Under the pieces are notes generated by a model, which was not told where the DNA came from, ran no database searches, and saw only the letters and a program-made list of their open reading frames with translations. From Magnetospirillum sp. XM-1 (GTDB lineage Bacteria > Pseudomonadota > Alphaproteobacteria > Rhodospirillales > Magnetospirillaceae), in the NCBI RefSeq assembly GCF_001511835.1, contig NZ_LN997848.1, positions 1,550,001 through 1,614,000 on the forward strand: a DNA stretch of 64,000 nucleotides. The letters run 5' to 3'. The translations under genes were made by a program, and so were the position numbers. This document shows positions 19,118 through 27,893 of this stretch, in pieces (within the stretch, counting starts at the first letter, position 1; each line of letters starts with the position of its first letter).

Positions 19118-19564
19118 TCAAAGGCAGAACACTTTTCCGAAATGTCGGAGTGCATGCTTATAGCCACTGGCGTCAAACCGGTTGGTCGCCGACACCTGAA
19201 TCGCCAAGCCCCGACTATCCTTGAGTGCCCTGATAGATCGGCAGACTGCCGGGTCGTCGTCCAGCAGCACCCATGCTTTGACATCGACGTGATCTTTGAG
19301 CCATGCGGCCACGTCCTCGGCTTTTATCGAGAACTCACTTTGCTCGGGCAGACAGCAAAATGGCTTTGTTATTCCTTGGGCGATAAGCTCGCGGATGGTT
19401 TCTTCCGCACCGAGATGCCGCCGCCAAGACGAATGGACCACGATATCTGCTTGTGCATCACGGACCAGCTTGTTGACCCATTCGACGGCAGCCTGGTCAA
19501 AGCGGTCGGCGCCAGCCGGCAGCAGCACGTCATCAATGTCCAGAAAGACTACCGCTGCGGTCAT
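19118..19564 (-). CDS. HAD-like phosphatase, 'Swiss army knife RNA repair' type; transposon cargo
   Basis: 148 residues. VVFLDIDDVLLP gives the HAD DxD motif (D9, D11), IVVHSSWRR the motif II Ser region, and WVLLDDDPAV the acidic motif IV. The layout fits the small HAD domain found in SAK-type RNA repair proteins and in many mobile elements. The ATG has a weak GGTGAT upstream. It is the only complete non-transposition gene inside the Tn7-like element, so it is its surviving cargo. Substrate unknown; a role in nucleotide or RNA end processing is speculative. Confidence 0.72.
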   Translation of the reverse strand: MTAAVVFLDIDDVLLPAGADRFDQAAVEWVNKLVRDAQADIVVHSSWRRHLGAEETIRELIAQGITKPFCCLPEQSEFSIKAEDVAAWLKDHVDVKAWVLLDDDPAVCRSIRALKDSRGLAIQVSATNRFDASGYKHALRHFGKVFCL

Positions 19565-19909
19565 TACGTATCACCACGAAAGCCATCGCTCATTGGAGCT
19601 GCTAAGACCAAGCTGCGCTCTTCAAGACATCCGATTCTGATAGGCATAAATGGGGCTCCGCTTTGCGAAGCCGGGTGTTTGAAGGAGCCGCCCCTGGCGC
19701 CGGTTGGCCCTGGTCGGTGGCGGTCACATCCACACGGTTAGGCCATCCACGGGCACATGATACTCAGCCCTGTCCGATTAAAATCCGCACGTATTGACGA
19801 TCGCATAATCATCCAACCTATTGATAGCCTCCTTCTGAATTGCCTCATGCAGGCGTTACGTTGCTGGCCGATGCAAGGATTGTCCTCGTTCCAGTGTGAG
19901 CTGTGTCTG
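19565..19909. other. Non-coding or eroded interior of the transposon
   Basis: About 345 bp between the HAD cargo gene and the right-end repeats. All six frames are broken or lack family patterns. No trace of tnsC was recognised. Confidence 0.5.
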
Positions 19910-20029
19910 TCCGGTCAATAGGTTGTGTTTCCGGATATATCCGCCTTAAAGGCGCCGGGCAGTCAGGATTAAAGGTGCAAATTGCCGCCTCTCACTGGGT
20001 TTTCGTCCGATCCATCCTCAAATCCGACA
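19910..20029 (-). repeat. Transposon right end with three TnsB-type sites
   Basis: Read on the minus strand from the terminus at 20029: TGTCGG, then GGATGGATCGGA (20017-20006), and further in GATATATCCGGA (19941-19930) and CTATTGACCGGA (19921-19910). The inner two are spaced 20 bp, as at the left end. Confidence 0.72.
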
Positions 20030-20034
20030 CTCAC
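20030..20034 (+). repeat. Right target-site duplication CTCAC
   Basis: CTCAC immediately follows the right terminal CCGACA and matches 16072-16076. Confidence 0.85.
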
Positions 20035-20074
20035 CACGCCCCGGATGGCCAGCCGCTGCCATTTGCGGGCGAGA

Positions 20075-21229
20075 TCAGTCGGGTACGGGCAGTGCGAAAT
20101 GGAAGACGCTGCCTTGATCCGGTGTTGATTCGGCCCAGATCCGCCCACCGAGACGCTGGACGATCCGTTTGCAGATCGCCAGTCCGCTCCCCGTGCCGAT
20201 GCGTCGGTCGCTGGGGCTCAATTGACGGAACAACTCGAAGACGTCTTCACCCTCGGCATTGAATCCGATGCCGTTGTCGGTGACGGCGAAATGCCATTCC
20301 GTCCCGATGGGCCGGGCCGAAACCTCGATTCGGGCGCGGCGCAGCGGATGGCGGAATTTCAGCGCGTTGCTGATCAGGTTCTGGAACACCTGCAGCAGCA
20401 ACACGTCGTCCGCCTCCACCTCGGGGAGGGGGCCGACAACGAGTTCGGCCCCGGATTCCTCGGCGAGCGCGGAAAGGTTCTCCAGCGCCGCCTTGCAGGC
20501 GAACGCGGCCGACACCGGATGCAGTTGCCCGGCATTGAGGGAGACATTGGCGTAGGTCAGCAGGCTGCCGATCATGTCGTAGATCCGCGTCGCGCCCTCG
20601 ACCAGATAATCAAGGTACTGCCGTTCGTTCTCGTCCAGCTTGGCTACGCTGCGACGTTGCAGCATCTGGGCATACATGCTGACCGAGCGGATGGGTTCGC
20701 GCAGGTCATGGGCCGCGACCATGGTGAAACGTTCCAGTTCCGTGTTCATGACCGTCAGGCGGTCGATGGCGGACTGCAAGGCGGCGGCGTTGCGCTGGTG
20801 CTCGGCCACCCGGGCCTCGAGGACGGCGACTTCGCGTCGGCGGCGTTCGGTTTCGCGCCGGCCCAGCAGGTTGCCGACCCGCGCCAGGACCACCCCGGGA
20901 ATCAGGGGCTTGCGAACGAAGTCGTCGGCGCCCAGGGCGATTCCGCGTTCCTCGTCGCCGGTGCCGTCCAGGCTGGTGAGGAAGATGATGGGAATGTCGC
21001 TGGTCGCCGCCTCTTCCTTCAGGCGGCGGCACGTTTCGAAGCCGTCCATCCGGGGCATCACCACGTCGAGAAGAATCAGGTCGGGATTGGGGCCGGCGGC
21101 CAGTCGCTCGAACAGTTCCGATCCATCTCCGACGCTTTCCACCCGGTAGAGCTTCGACAGCAGATCGACCAGAATGAGGATGTTGTCCGGCTGGTCGTCC
21201 ACGACCAGGACGATGGGGCGCTGATCCAA
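20075..21229 (-). CDS. Receiver-histidine kinase fusion
   Basis: 384 residues. The receiver domain at 1-125 has phospho-acceptor D55 (LILLDVVMPRMDG) and Lys in VRKPL. A coiled-coil linker (125-165) leads to the H-box FTMVAAHDLREPIRS (H174) of the phytochrome-kinase type, then an ATPase with N-box NLISNALKFR and G-boxes DNGIGF and GTGSGLAI. No membrane segment. The start is taken as TTG at 21227-21229, five bases after GGGAGG; no ATG fits the frame. Last gene of a five-gene signalling operon, starting 12 bp after its neighbour. The transposon right end lies only 45 bp past its stop. Confidence 0.85.
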   Translation of the reverse strand: MDQRPIVLVVDDQPDNILILVDLLSKLYRVESVGDGSELFERLAAGPNPDLILLDVVMPRMDGFETCRRLKEEAATSDIPIIFLTSLDGTGDEERGIALGADDFVRKPLIPGVVLARVGNLLGRRETERRRREVAVLEARVAEHQRNAAALQSAIDRLTVMNTELERFTMVAAHDLREPIRSVSMYAQMLQRRSVAKLDENERQYLDYLVEGATRIYDMIGSLLTYANVSLNAGQLHPVSAAFACKAALENLSALAEESGAELVVGPLPEVEADDVLLLQVFQNLISNALKFRHPLRRARIEVSARPIGTEWHFAVTDNGIGFNAEGEDVFELFRQLSPSDRRIGTGSGLAICKRIVQRLGGRIWAESTPDQGSVFHFALPVPD

Positions 21230-21240
21230 GGCATCCTCCC

Positions 21241-22140
21241 TTATTCCACAGAAACCCGCCCGTGGGCGCGGGTGCGGGCGACGACCTCGTTGCCGTTGCC
21301 GCGATATTCCAGCTGAGAGAAGCTGAGCGTGTTGGCGAGCGCGATGCCGCGTCCGTGCACGTCGAAGGCGCGCTTGGGGTCGAACTGCAGGTATTGCTGC
21401 CAATCGAAGCCCGCTCCCTGGTCGACGATCGTGAACTCGACGTCTTCACCCAGGTGGTTGATTCCGATTCGGGCGACGCGTTCCGACCACGGCGATGCCG
21501 CAAGGCGGGATTCGATCTCCTGTTCCCACCGCCAGCTTCGCCGCAACGCCGTCTTCTCGTCGTAGCTGATGCCGAGATTGCCGTGCTCGACGGCGTTCAT
21601 CATCAGTTCGAACAGGCCCAGGCCGGCGTCGTCGGGGTTGTCGCAAAGCTGTGCCAGGCCGGCGGCGAGGGACTGGGCCTCCTGCGGCGTGCGAAAGGTG
21701 AACTCGCCTCCCGTCATCAGTCTTACGGTGGCGGTCAGGGCGTCACCGGCCTGGCGCAGGCTGTTGCTCTCGGCACGGTCGGAGACCACGCTTGCCACAA
21801 GGAGCCGCAGCACGTCCGGCGAGAACGGCTTGGACAGATAATAGTGGGCGCCTGCTTCCAGGCCCTGGCGGATATCGTCCTGAGCCGTCGCGGCGGTTTC
21901 CATGATAACCGGCGTCCTGGCCAGGCTCGGCGTCGCCTTCATGCGCTTGAGCAGGCTGAGGCCGTCCAGGCGCGGCATCATCCGGTCGAGCAGAACCAGA
22001 TCATAGGGTTGGCCTGCCAGCATTTCCCATGCCTGCTCGCCGTCCACGGCCTGGTCGACCATGTATCCCGCGTCGGCCAGGGTGTCGGTGAGCACCAGCA
22101 TGCTGACGGGATCGTCATCGACGGCAAGAATACGAACCAT
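21241..22140 (-). CDS. Response regulator with anti-sigma-type ATPase output
   Basis: 299 residues. The receiver (1-120) has D52 in LVLLDRMMPRLDG and the conserved Lys in YLSKPF. The C-terminal 140 residues form a GHKL ATPase of the RsbW/HATPase_c_2 type (LGLFELMMNAVEHGNLG; FTIVDQGAGFDW; GRGIALANTL). No DNA-binding domain, so output is probably by protein binding, as in partner-switching systems. The gene lies 6 bp after the hybrid kinase and 11 bp before the receiver-kinase. Weak ribosome site. Confidence 0.85.
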   Translation of the reverse strand: MVRILAVDDDPVSMLVLTDTLADAGYMVDQAVDGEQAWEMLAGQPYDLVLLDRMMPRLDGLSLLKRMKATPSLARTPVIMETAATAQDDIRQGLEAGAHYYLSKPFSPDVLRLLVASVVSDRAESNSLRQAGDALTATVRLMTGGEFTFRTPQEAQSLAAGLAQLCDNPDDAGLGLFELMMNAVEHGNLGISYDEKTALRRSWRWEQEIESRLAASPWSERVARIGINHLGEDVEFTIVDQGAGFDWQQYLQFDPKRAFDVHGRGIALANTLSFSQLEYRGNGNEVVARTRAHGRVSVE

Positions 22141-22146
22141 GGCGGC

Positions 22147-25100
22147 TTATTCTCCATTCAAGCGGTCGGCCAGGCTGTCCAGCAGCGTGGCGAAGGAATC
22201 GGCAAGGGTTTGTGCGAAAGTGGCGGCGCCGGCATCGTTTTCTCTCGCGGCATGCTCGGTGGCGGCCGCTTTTTCCCGCAGGCGGTCGGCTCCCAGATTG
22301 CCCGCCGTGCCTTTGACCGTGTGGGCCAGCATGGCCAATTCCGGCAGGTCGCCATTGACGGCGGCACGGCGCAGCTTGTCCGGCAGGTCGCCATGGGCGG
22401 AAAGCACAGTCTCGACCAGTTTGCGGACAAAATCCTTGCGCCCGCCATAGCGTGCTTCCAGCTTGGACCAATCGAAGGCCGGCGGCGGCGGACTGTCCTC
22501 TGGCGGCGTGGCGTGGCGCAGAACCACGGCGATCAGGTCCTCCAGCTCCACCGGCTTGGCCACGTGCTCGACCATGCCGGCTTCCAGGCAGCGTGTCCGT
22601 TCCTCGATCATGGCATGGGCCGTCAACCCGATCACCGGCAGGGACGGAGCCGCCGCCGCCATGGCGCGCGCCAAACCGTAGCCGTCCATTTCCGGCATCT
22701 GGACGTCGGTCAGGACCAGATCGAAAGCCGCTTCCCCCTGCCGCAGCACCTCGTCGAGGGCGAGGCGGCCATTCTCGCACAAGGTGACTCCGGCCCCTTC
22801 CCCCGTCAGCATGTCGTCCACCACGAGGCGATTGATCTCATTGTCCTCGGCCACCAGCACCCGCAGACCGCTCAGGCGCTTGTCCGTCCGGTGGACCGAG
22901 GCGGCCGGTTCGGGCTGGGCCAGGACGGCCAGGAGGTGGCGGGTCCGCACCGGTCGCTCGGTGACGGCGACATGGTTGACGAACCGTGCCGGCAGGGGGC
23001 CGTGAGCCGGCGGAACCACCGCCACCAGACGGCCGCCGCGCGCGAGTATCGCTTGGGCCTGGTCCCCCGAGCGGGGATCGTCCAGCACCGCGCGGTCGAC
23101 CACCACCAGACAGTCGTCGGCGGAAACATGGTCGAGCTTCGTCTCCACCCGGCAGTGGGGGAAGGCGCGGGCGACGATGGCCGATTCGGCCGCCGGCAAC
23201 CCCAACAGCAGCAGATCGGGCAGGGGCCTCGGCTCGCGGGCGGTTGCATCGTGGATCGGCAGGCGCACCGTGAATGTGCTGCCCTGGCCGACCACGCTGC
23301 GCACGGCCACCGAGCCGCCCATCATCTCCACCAGCTGCCGCGAGATCGCCAATCCGAGACCGGTGCCGCCGAACCGGCGCGTGGTCGACAGGTCGGCCTG
23401 CTCGAACGGCAGGAACAAACGGTCTGCCGCCTCGGCGGCGATGCCGATGCCGGTGTCGCCGATGTCGAACACCAGCTGGTCGGCCTGCCGCGAGACGGAC
23501 AGCGCGATGGCTCCGCCGTCCGGCGTGAACTTGGTGGCGTTGCTCAGCAGGTTGACCAGCACCTGCTGCAGGCGGGCCGGGTCGCCCAGGCAGGATTCCG
23601 GCAGGTCCGGGGCCTCCTCGACGGTGAAGGATTGGTGCTTGGCGTCGCCTCGCAACGCCACCAGCTGTACGGAGCGGTCGATGACTTCGCCCAGAACCAT
23701 GGGAATGCTCTCGATGGTCAACCGGCCGGCCTCGAGCTTGGAGATGTCGAGGATGTCGTCGAGCACCGTCAGCAGGCCCTTGCCGGATTCCATGATGCGC
23801 TCGAACTGCTGCCAGTTCTTGCGGCCATGGGAATCCCGCATGCCGAGCTGGGCCAGCCCCAGCACGGCGTTCAGCGGCGTGCGGATTTCGTGGCTCATAT
23901 TGGCGAGGAACGAGCTTTTGGCGCGGGTCGCCGCCTCGGCCGCCGCCTTGGCCTCTTCGAGTTTCCGTTGCGCCTCGCGGCGTGCGCTGATGTCTGTGAC
24001 GAAGGCGATGACCTTGCCCGAACCACCCGACATGCCGGCAAAATAATACGCGGTCACTTCGACGGGGATGCTCCGGCCGTCGCGTGTGGCGCGTTCCGTC
24101 TCGAACCTCAGGCTTCCCTGCCGGCGAATGCGCTCGTTGATACGCCTGAACTCCTCCATCGGAACCGAGGGGGTGACGTCGGGGACGCCAAGGCGGTTGA
24201 TCTCCTCGACGCTGTAGCCCAGCATCTTGGCGGCGGCCTCGTTGCTGTAAAGAAAGCGCCCGGTCTCGCAATCGATCCAGTGAACGCCGATGCCGACGCT
24301 GTCCATGGCGAACTCGATGTCTTGCAGCTTGCCGTAGGCGGATTTCAGCTCGGCGGTGCGTTCGTCGACCAACTGCTCCAGATGGTGGCGATGCTGCTGG
24401 ATTTCCGCCTCCAGGCGCTTGCGCTCGGTGATGTCCTCCTTGACCGCGACGTAATGGGTCATGGTCCCGTCCGGCTGCCGGATGGGGGTGACGACCGCGA
24501 ACTCGATGTACTCTTCGCCATCCTTGCGCCGGTTATGGAACTCGCCCTTCCAGGTCTCGCCCCGCCTCAGGGCCTGCCAGAGCGCCGCGAAATTCTCGGG
24601 CGCCGTCTTGCCCGACTGCAGGAGGCGCGGGTTTTGGCCGATGACCTCGTCCCGCGTATAGCCGCTGATTATCAGGAATGCGTCGTTGACGTATTCGATC
24701 GTCCCGTCCAGGTCGGTAATCACGATGCTGTCCGGGCTTTGCTCGACCGCCAGGGAGAGCTTGCGCACGGTTTCAAGGGCGGATTCGGCGCGGGCCCGTT
24801 CGGCCTGCGCGTCTTCCATCAGGCTGAGCGCCGCCAGTTGGGCGTGCCTTTGCTCGTCAAGGGCGGTCCGCAAGGCATCCTCGGCGATTTTTCGCCGTGT
24901 GATGTCTTCCGAGAAGATGACGATACCCCCGACATCGCCGCCGGTGGTGCGCCACGGCCGCAATTCCCAGTGCAGCCACAACACGCTGCCGTCGTCGCGT
25001 TCGAAGCGGTCCTCGGCCGCGGACGCGACCTCGCCGAACAGGCCGCGCCGATATATCTCCTTCCAGCGGTCGGGGGTGTCGGGGAATATCTCATAGTGCG

Positions 25101-26661
25101 AATGGCCGAGAACCTCCCGGTCGCCGAGGCCGTAATCGCTCAGCCAGCGATGGCTGACGGCGATGTAGCGCATGTCGCGGTCGAACATGGCCAGAGCCGC
25201 CGGTGCGTGGTCGACGAGCAGTTGCAGGCGTTCCTGGCTTTCCTGCAAGGCCGCCGCCATCCTTTCGGCGGAGCGGCGCGCCGCGTTGACGTCGTCCAAC
25301 TGATTGAGCGTCGCCAGCCGCGCGGCCTTCTGCTGGTTGAGAAGGAGGCGCGTGACCTGTTCCGCGCGGTGACGGGCGGTGATGTCGAGAAAGCCGGTCA
25401 GCACGCCTTCCGGCACCATGATGCCATTGATCTCGACCAGACGCTCGCCCCCATCCTTGCACACGACACGAAATTCACCGATTTCGATGCTGCCGTTGGT
25501 TTCGGCCGATGCGTGCAGGGCGGCGTCCCATCTGGCGATCACTTTGCTGCGGTAGGCCGGGTCGGGATAGGCCAGCGACCACCACGCCTCGATGGTCGGT
25601 ATTTCCGCCGACGTATAGCCGAAAAGCATTTCGAAGCGGCGGTTGTGCGCAAGGATGCGACCGTCGGGGGCGGTCAGCCGGAAGGCCGCCGGCGCATCGT
25701 CGAACAGGCGCCGGAACCGCTCCTCGCTGTCCGCAAGCCGCTCGCGGTTTTCCCGGTTCTCGGCGAGGCGCAGCTGCGCCAGCCTGGCGTAGAGCGCCCC
25801 ATTCTCCTGCAGCAACATGAAGAAGACCAGGCTGCCCGCAACCAGCCCCTCGGCGCGTCCCAGATACCAGCCGATGTCGAAACGGCTGTGATTGAGCACG
25901 GCGGCCAGGGCGCTGTCGAAGATCCAGATGCAGACCGTCACGGTCAGCCACAGATCCAGAAGCGTGCCCAGCCGGCGGCGCCACAACGCCGTCGCGGCGG
26001 CCAGACTCAGCAGCCAGGTGAGATTGGCGACAACCTGCTTGTTCGAGGCGTCCAGGTCACCGACCATGATCCGGGGCAGCCAGTCGTGGCCCGCCGTAGC
26101 CAGCAGCGTCAGCCCCCCGGCCAGCGCTGAGGTCGTCAGAGCCATCGTCCCGATGGCGGTGGAGATATTGGCCGTTGGCGGCAGCGCATCGTGCCGGCCG
26201 CCACGGAGCAACGCGTAAGCCGCGATGCCCAGGGGGAACCCGCCGTGCCAAAGGAAGTACAGCCAGGCCGTGGTCTGTACCCCGGCCCCGAGCAGCCCGG
26301 TCGGGGCGAACAGGCCGGGAAAGCTCAAGGCATGGGCGATCGCCATCAGCACGTCGAAGAAATAGGCGCCGGCGAGCACCAGCAATGCGCGCGAGCGCAG
26401 CAAGCGGAACTGGCCGAGCAGCAACACGGCCGTGATCAGCGAGATTACGATGTAGGCGGATTGGTAGAGGGGCAGAAAGGCCCAGTACTGCGGCCATTGC
26501 ACCTTGGCGAAGGGCGCGGCGGCGAGAAAGCCGGCGGCCGCCGCGGCAAGGACCGCCAGGGCGATGCGGCGCTCCCCCGGTTCGGGGGGGATGGTGGCCA
26601 GGCACGGGGGCTCCGCCGACTCGAGCGCGGCCAAGGACGCCGTATCGGAGGGGGCGGTCAC
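22147..26661 (-). CDS. MASE4/PAS hybrid sensor histidine kinase with receiver and Hpt
   Basis: 1504 residues. Membrane-spanning MASE4-like sensor at about 30-285; PAS domains at about 310-430, 480-590, 635-750 and 780-895, each ended by D-I-T-x-R/E-R-K type linkers; dimerisation domain with H924 (FLANMSHEIRTPLN); ATPase with NLLSNATKF, DTGIGI and GGTGLGLAI; a degenerate receiver-like stretch near 1145-1250; a true receiver with D1319 (LVLTDVQMPEMDG); and a C-terminal Hpt with H1447 (LAHTVKGTAGNLG). All elements for a full His-Asp-His relay are present in one chain. The start is GTG, overlapping the upstream stop as GTGA. Central gene of the five-gene signalling operon. Confidence 0.9.
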   Translation of the reverse strand: MTAPSDTASLAALESAEPPCLATIPPEPGERRIALAVLAAAAAGFLAAAPFAKVQWPQYWAFLPLYQSAYIVISLITAVLLLGQFRLLRSRALLVLAGAYFFDVLMAIAHALSFPGLFAPTGLLGAGVQTTAWLYFLWHGGFPLGIAAYALLRGGRHDALPPTANISTAIGTMALTTSALAGGLTLLATAGHDWLPRIMVGDLDASNKQVVANLTWLLSLAAATALWRRRLGTLLDLWLTVTVCIWIFDSALAAVLNHSRFDIGWYLGRAEGLVAGSLVFFMLLQENGALYARLAQLRLAENRENRERLADSEERFRRLFDDAPAAFRLTAPDGRILAHNRRFEMLFGYTSAEIPTIEAWWSLAYPDPAYRSKVIARWDAALHASAETNGSIEIGEFRVVCKDGGERLVEINGIMVPEGVLTGFLDITARHRAEQVTRLLLNQQKAARLATLNQLDDVNAARRSAERMAAALQESQERLQLLVDHAPAALAMFDRDMRYIAVSHRWLSDYGLGDREVLGHSHYEIFPDTPDRWKEIYRRGLFGEVASAAEDRFERDDGSVLWLHWELRPWRTTGGDVGGIVIFSEDITRRKIAEDALRTALDEQRHAQLAALSLMEDAQAERARAESALETVRKLSLAVEQSPDSIVITDLDGTIEYVNDAFLIISGYTRDEVIGQNPRLLQSGKTAPENFAALWQALRRGETWKGEFHNRRKDGEEYIEFAVVTPIRQPDGTMTHYVAVKEDITERKRLEAEIQQHRHHLEQLVDERTAELKSAYGKLQDIEFAMDSVGIGVHWIDCETGRFLYSNEAAAKMLGYSVEEINRLGVPDVTPSVPMEEFRRINERIRRQGSLRFETERATRDGRSIPVEVTAYYFAGMSGGSGKVIAFVTDISARREAQRKLEEAKAAAEAATRAKSSFLANMSHEIRTPLNAVLGLAQLGMRDSHGRKNWQQFERIMESGKGLLTVLDDILDISKLEAGRLTIESIPMVLGEVIDRSVQLVALRGDAKHQSFTVEEAPDLPESCLGDPARLQQVLVNLLSNATKFTPDGGAIALSVSRQADQLVFDIGDTGIGIAAEAADRLFLPFEQADLSTTRRFGGTGLGLAISRQLVEMMGGSVAVRSVVGQGSTFTVRLPIHDATAREPRPLPDLLLLGLPAAESAIVARAFPHCRVETKLDHVSADDCLVVVDRAVLDDPRSGDQAQAILARGGRLVAVVPPAHGPLPARFVNHVAVTERPVRTRHLLAVLAQPEPAASVHRTDKRLSGLRVLVAEDNEINRLVVDDMLTGEGAGVTLCENGRLALDEVLRQGEAAFDLVLTDVQMPEMDGYGLARAMAAAAPSLPVIGLTAHAMIEERTRCLEAGMVEHVAKPVELEDLIAVVLRHATPPEDSPPPPAFDWSKLEARYGGRKDFVRKLVETVLSAHGDLPDKLRRAAVNGDLPELAMLAHTVKGTAGNLGADRLREKAAATEHAARENDAGAATFAQTLADSFATLLDSLADRLNGE

Positions 26662-27893
26662 TCGGGCACCTCGTCCGTGAAGCCCATGGCATAGGGTGGT
26701 GCGCGGCCCAGTTCCTGGGCCAGCGCATTCACCTCGCGCTTGAGTTCGATCATTCGCAGCTCGCGGCCGACCGTCAGCTGATCGAAATGTTCCAGCTCCT
26801 CGTTGCGATGCCGCAGGTCGTCCTCGACGCGCTTGCGCGCGGTGATGTCCTGCATGGTGCCACGCAGGGCGACAACCTGCCCGGCGGCGTCGCGGATGGC
26901 CTGTCCACGCACGGTGACCCAGTGGTGCGTGCCGTCCGGGCGCACCAGTTCGGCATCGCATTCGTATGGCAATCCGTCGGTCACGGCTCTTTTCACCATG
27001 GCGGAAAGCCTTGCCCAGCTTTCCGCCACGAAGTACGGCTCCATTTCGGGCAAGGCGACTGGCGGCAGCGCCGGATCTCGCCCAAAATACGTATGGATTT
27101 CCTCCGACCACGTCTGTGCGCCCGAATGCGGGTCGCAACTCCAATGCCCCAGGCTGGCCAGGGCCTCGGCCTGACGTAATTGCGCCTCGCTTTCGCGCAA
27201 CGCCGCCTCCGCCGCCTTGCGCTTCGAGATGTCCTCGATCACCGAGATGAAGTGGTCCGGGACGCCATCGGGCGTGCGAACCAGCGAGACGGTCAGATTG
27301 GCCCAGATGACGTCGCCATCCTTGTGGAGATAGCGCTTCTCCATGGTGTAGGTGTCGATCTCTTTCGCCAGCATGCGACGAACCAGTTCGAGGTCGGCAT
27401 CGAGATCGTCGGGGTGCGTGATGTCCTGAAAGGTTTTGGCCAGCAGCTCTTCCCGGCTGTATCCGATGATGGCGCAGAGTTTCCGGTTGACGCGCAGCCA
27501 CCGGCCATCGGGGGCCACCAGGGCGATGCCCACCGCCGCCTGGTCGAAGGTGGCGTCGTAGCCCGCGCGGGCAAGCTCCTGTGTCTTGCGCAAGCGCTCG
27601 AAGAACCAGGACAGAAGGCAGCCCTGGAGGACGAAGATAACGATGGCGAAGATCGACGACGCCTGTTCCAGCGCAAGGGAAAAGCGCGGCGGCATGAACA
27701 CGGACCAGACCAGCAGCGCGCTGATCAGCGTGCCGCCGATGCCGCCTCGCTTGCCGCCAAGCCAGGCGGAACCGAAGGCGGTGGGGAAGAACAGGAACCA
27801 CACATAGGGTTTGATCAGGTCATCCCACAGCAGCAACTGCAAGCCGCAGGCGGCGAAAGGAAGCAGCAGGGCAAGCAGCAGGCGGGGCGTCAT
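26658..27893 (-). CDS. Membrane PAS-PAS sensor protein without kinase domain
   Basis: 411 residues. Three or four N-terminal membrane helices in a DUF4118/KdpD-like arrangement (5-95) are followed by two PAS domains (about 110-230 and 245-360) and a coiled-coil tail (365-400) with GRELRMIELKREVNALAQELG. There is no H-box or ATPase, so it must act through a partner, presumably the co-encoded kinase. ATGA overlap with the upstream gene and GTGA overlap with the downstream kinase. Confidence 0.85.
   Translation of the reverse strand: MTPRLLLALLLPFAACGLQLLLWDDLIKPYVWFLFFPTAFGSAWLGGKRGGIGGTLISALLVWSVFMPPRFSLALEQASSIFAIVIFVLQGCLLSWFFERLRKTQELARAGYDATFDQAAVGIALVAPDGRWLRVNRKLCAIIGYSREELLAKTFQDITHPDDLDADLELVRRMLAKEIDTYTMEKRYLHKDGDVIWANLTVSLVRTPDGVPDHFISVIEDISKRKAAEAALRESEAQLRQAEALASLGHWSCDPHSGAQTWSEEIHTYFGRDPALPPVALPEMEPYFVAESWARLSAMVKRAVTDGLPYECDAELVRPDGTHHWVTVRGQAIRDAAGQVVALRGTMQDITARKRVEDDLRHRNEELEHFDQLTVGRELRMIELKREVNALAQELGRAPPYAMGFTDEVPE

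Larger units (their letters stand above)
16077..20029 (+). mobile_element. Decayed Tn7-like transposon at tRNA-Gln
   Basis: The 3953-bp element begins TGTCGG and ends CCGACA, with inverted ends and 5-bp flanking duplications (CTCAC). Each end carries 12-bp TnsB-type sites of consensus CTATWGWCCGGA, the outermost starting exactly 12 bases from the terminus on both sides. Contents in order: tniQ/tnsD-like, tnsA, the first 145 codons of tnsB, an IS3-family fragment and a HAD-type cargo gene. Most of tnsB and all of tnsC are missing, so it cannot move by itself. Insertion 24 bp beyond the tRNA-Gln 3' end parallels Tn7 inserting just past glmS, and suggests that the tRNA gene is the attachment site recognised by its TniQ (inference). 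Confidence 0.85.

Noticed and set aside
18407-19741. A 444-residue protein read from the tnsB start
   Set aside because: Only the first 145 residues match a transposase; the rest is antisense IS3 and antisense HAD gene.
16048-20074. Integrase-type genomic island at a tRNA
   Set aside because: No tyrosine integrase and no repeat of the tRNA 3' end; the boundaries are transposon ends with a 5-bp duplication.
21262-26130. 1622-codon plus-strand open frame
   Set aside because: It is the GC-driven shadow of the signalling genes on the minus strand; composition is H/G/Q-rich with no domain.
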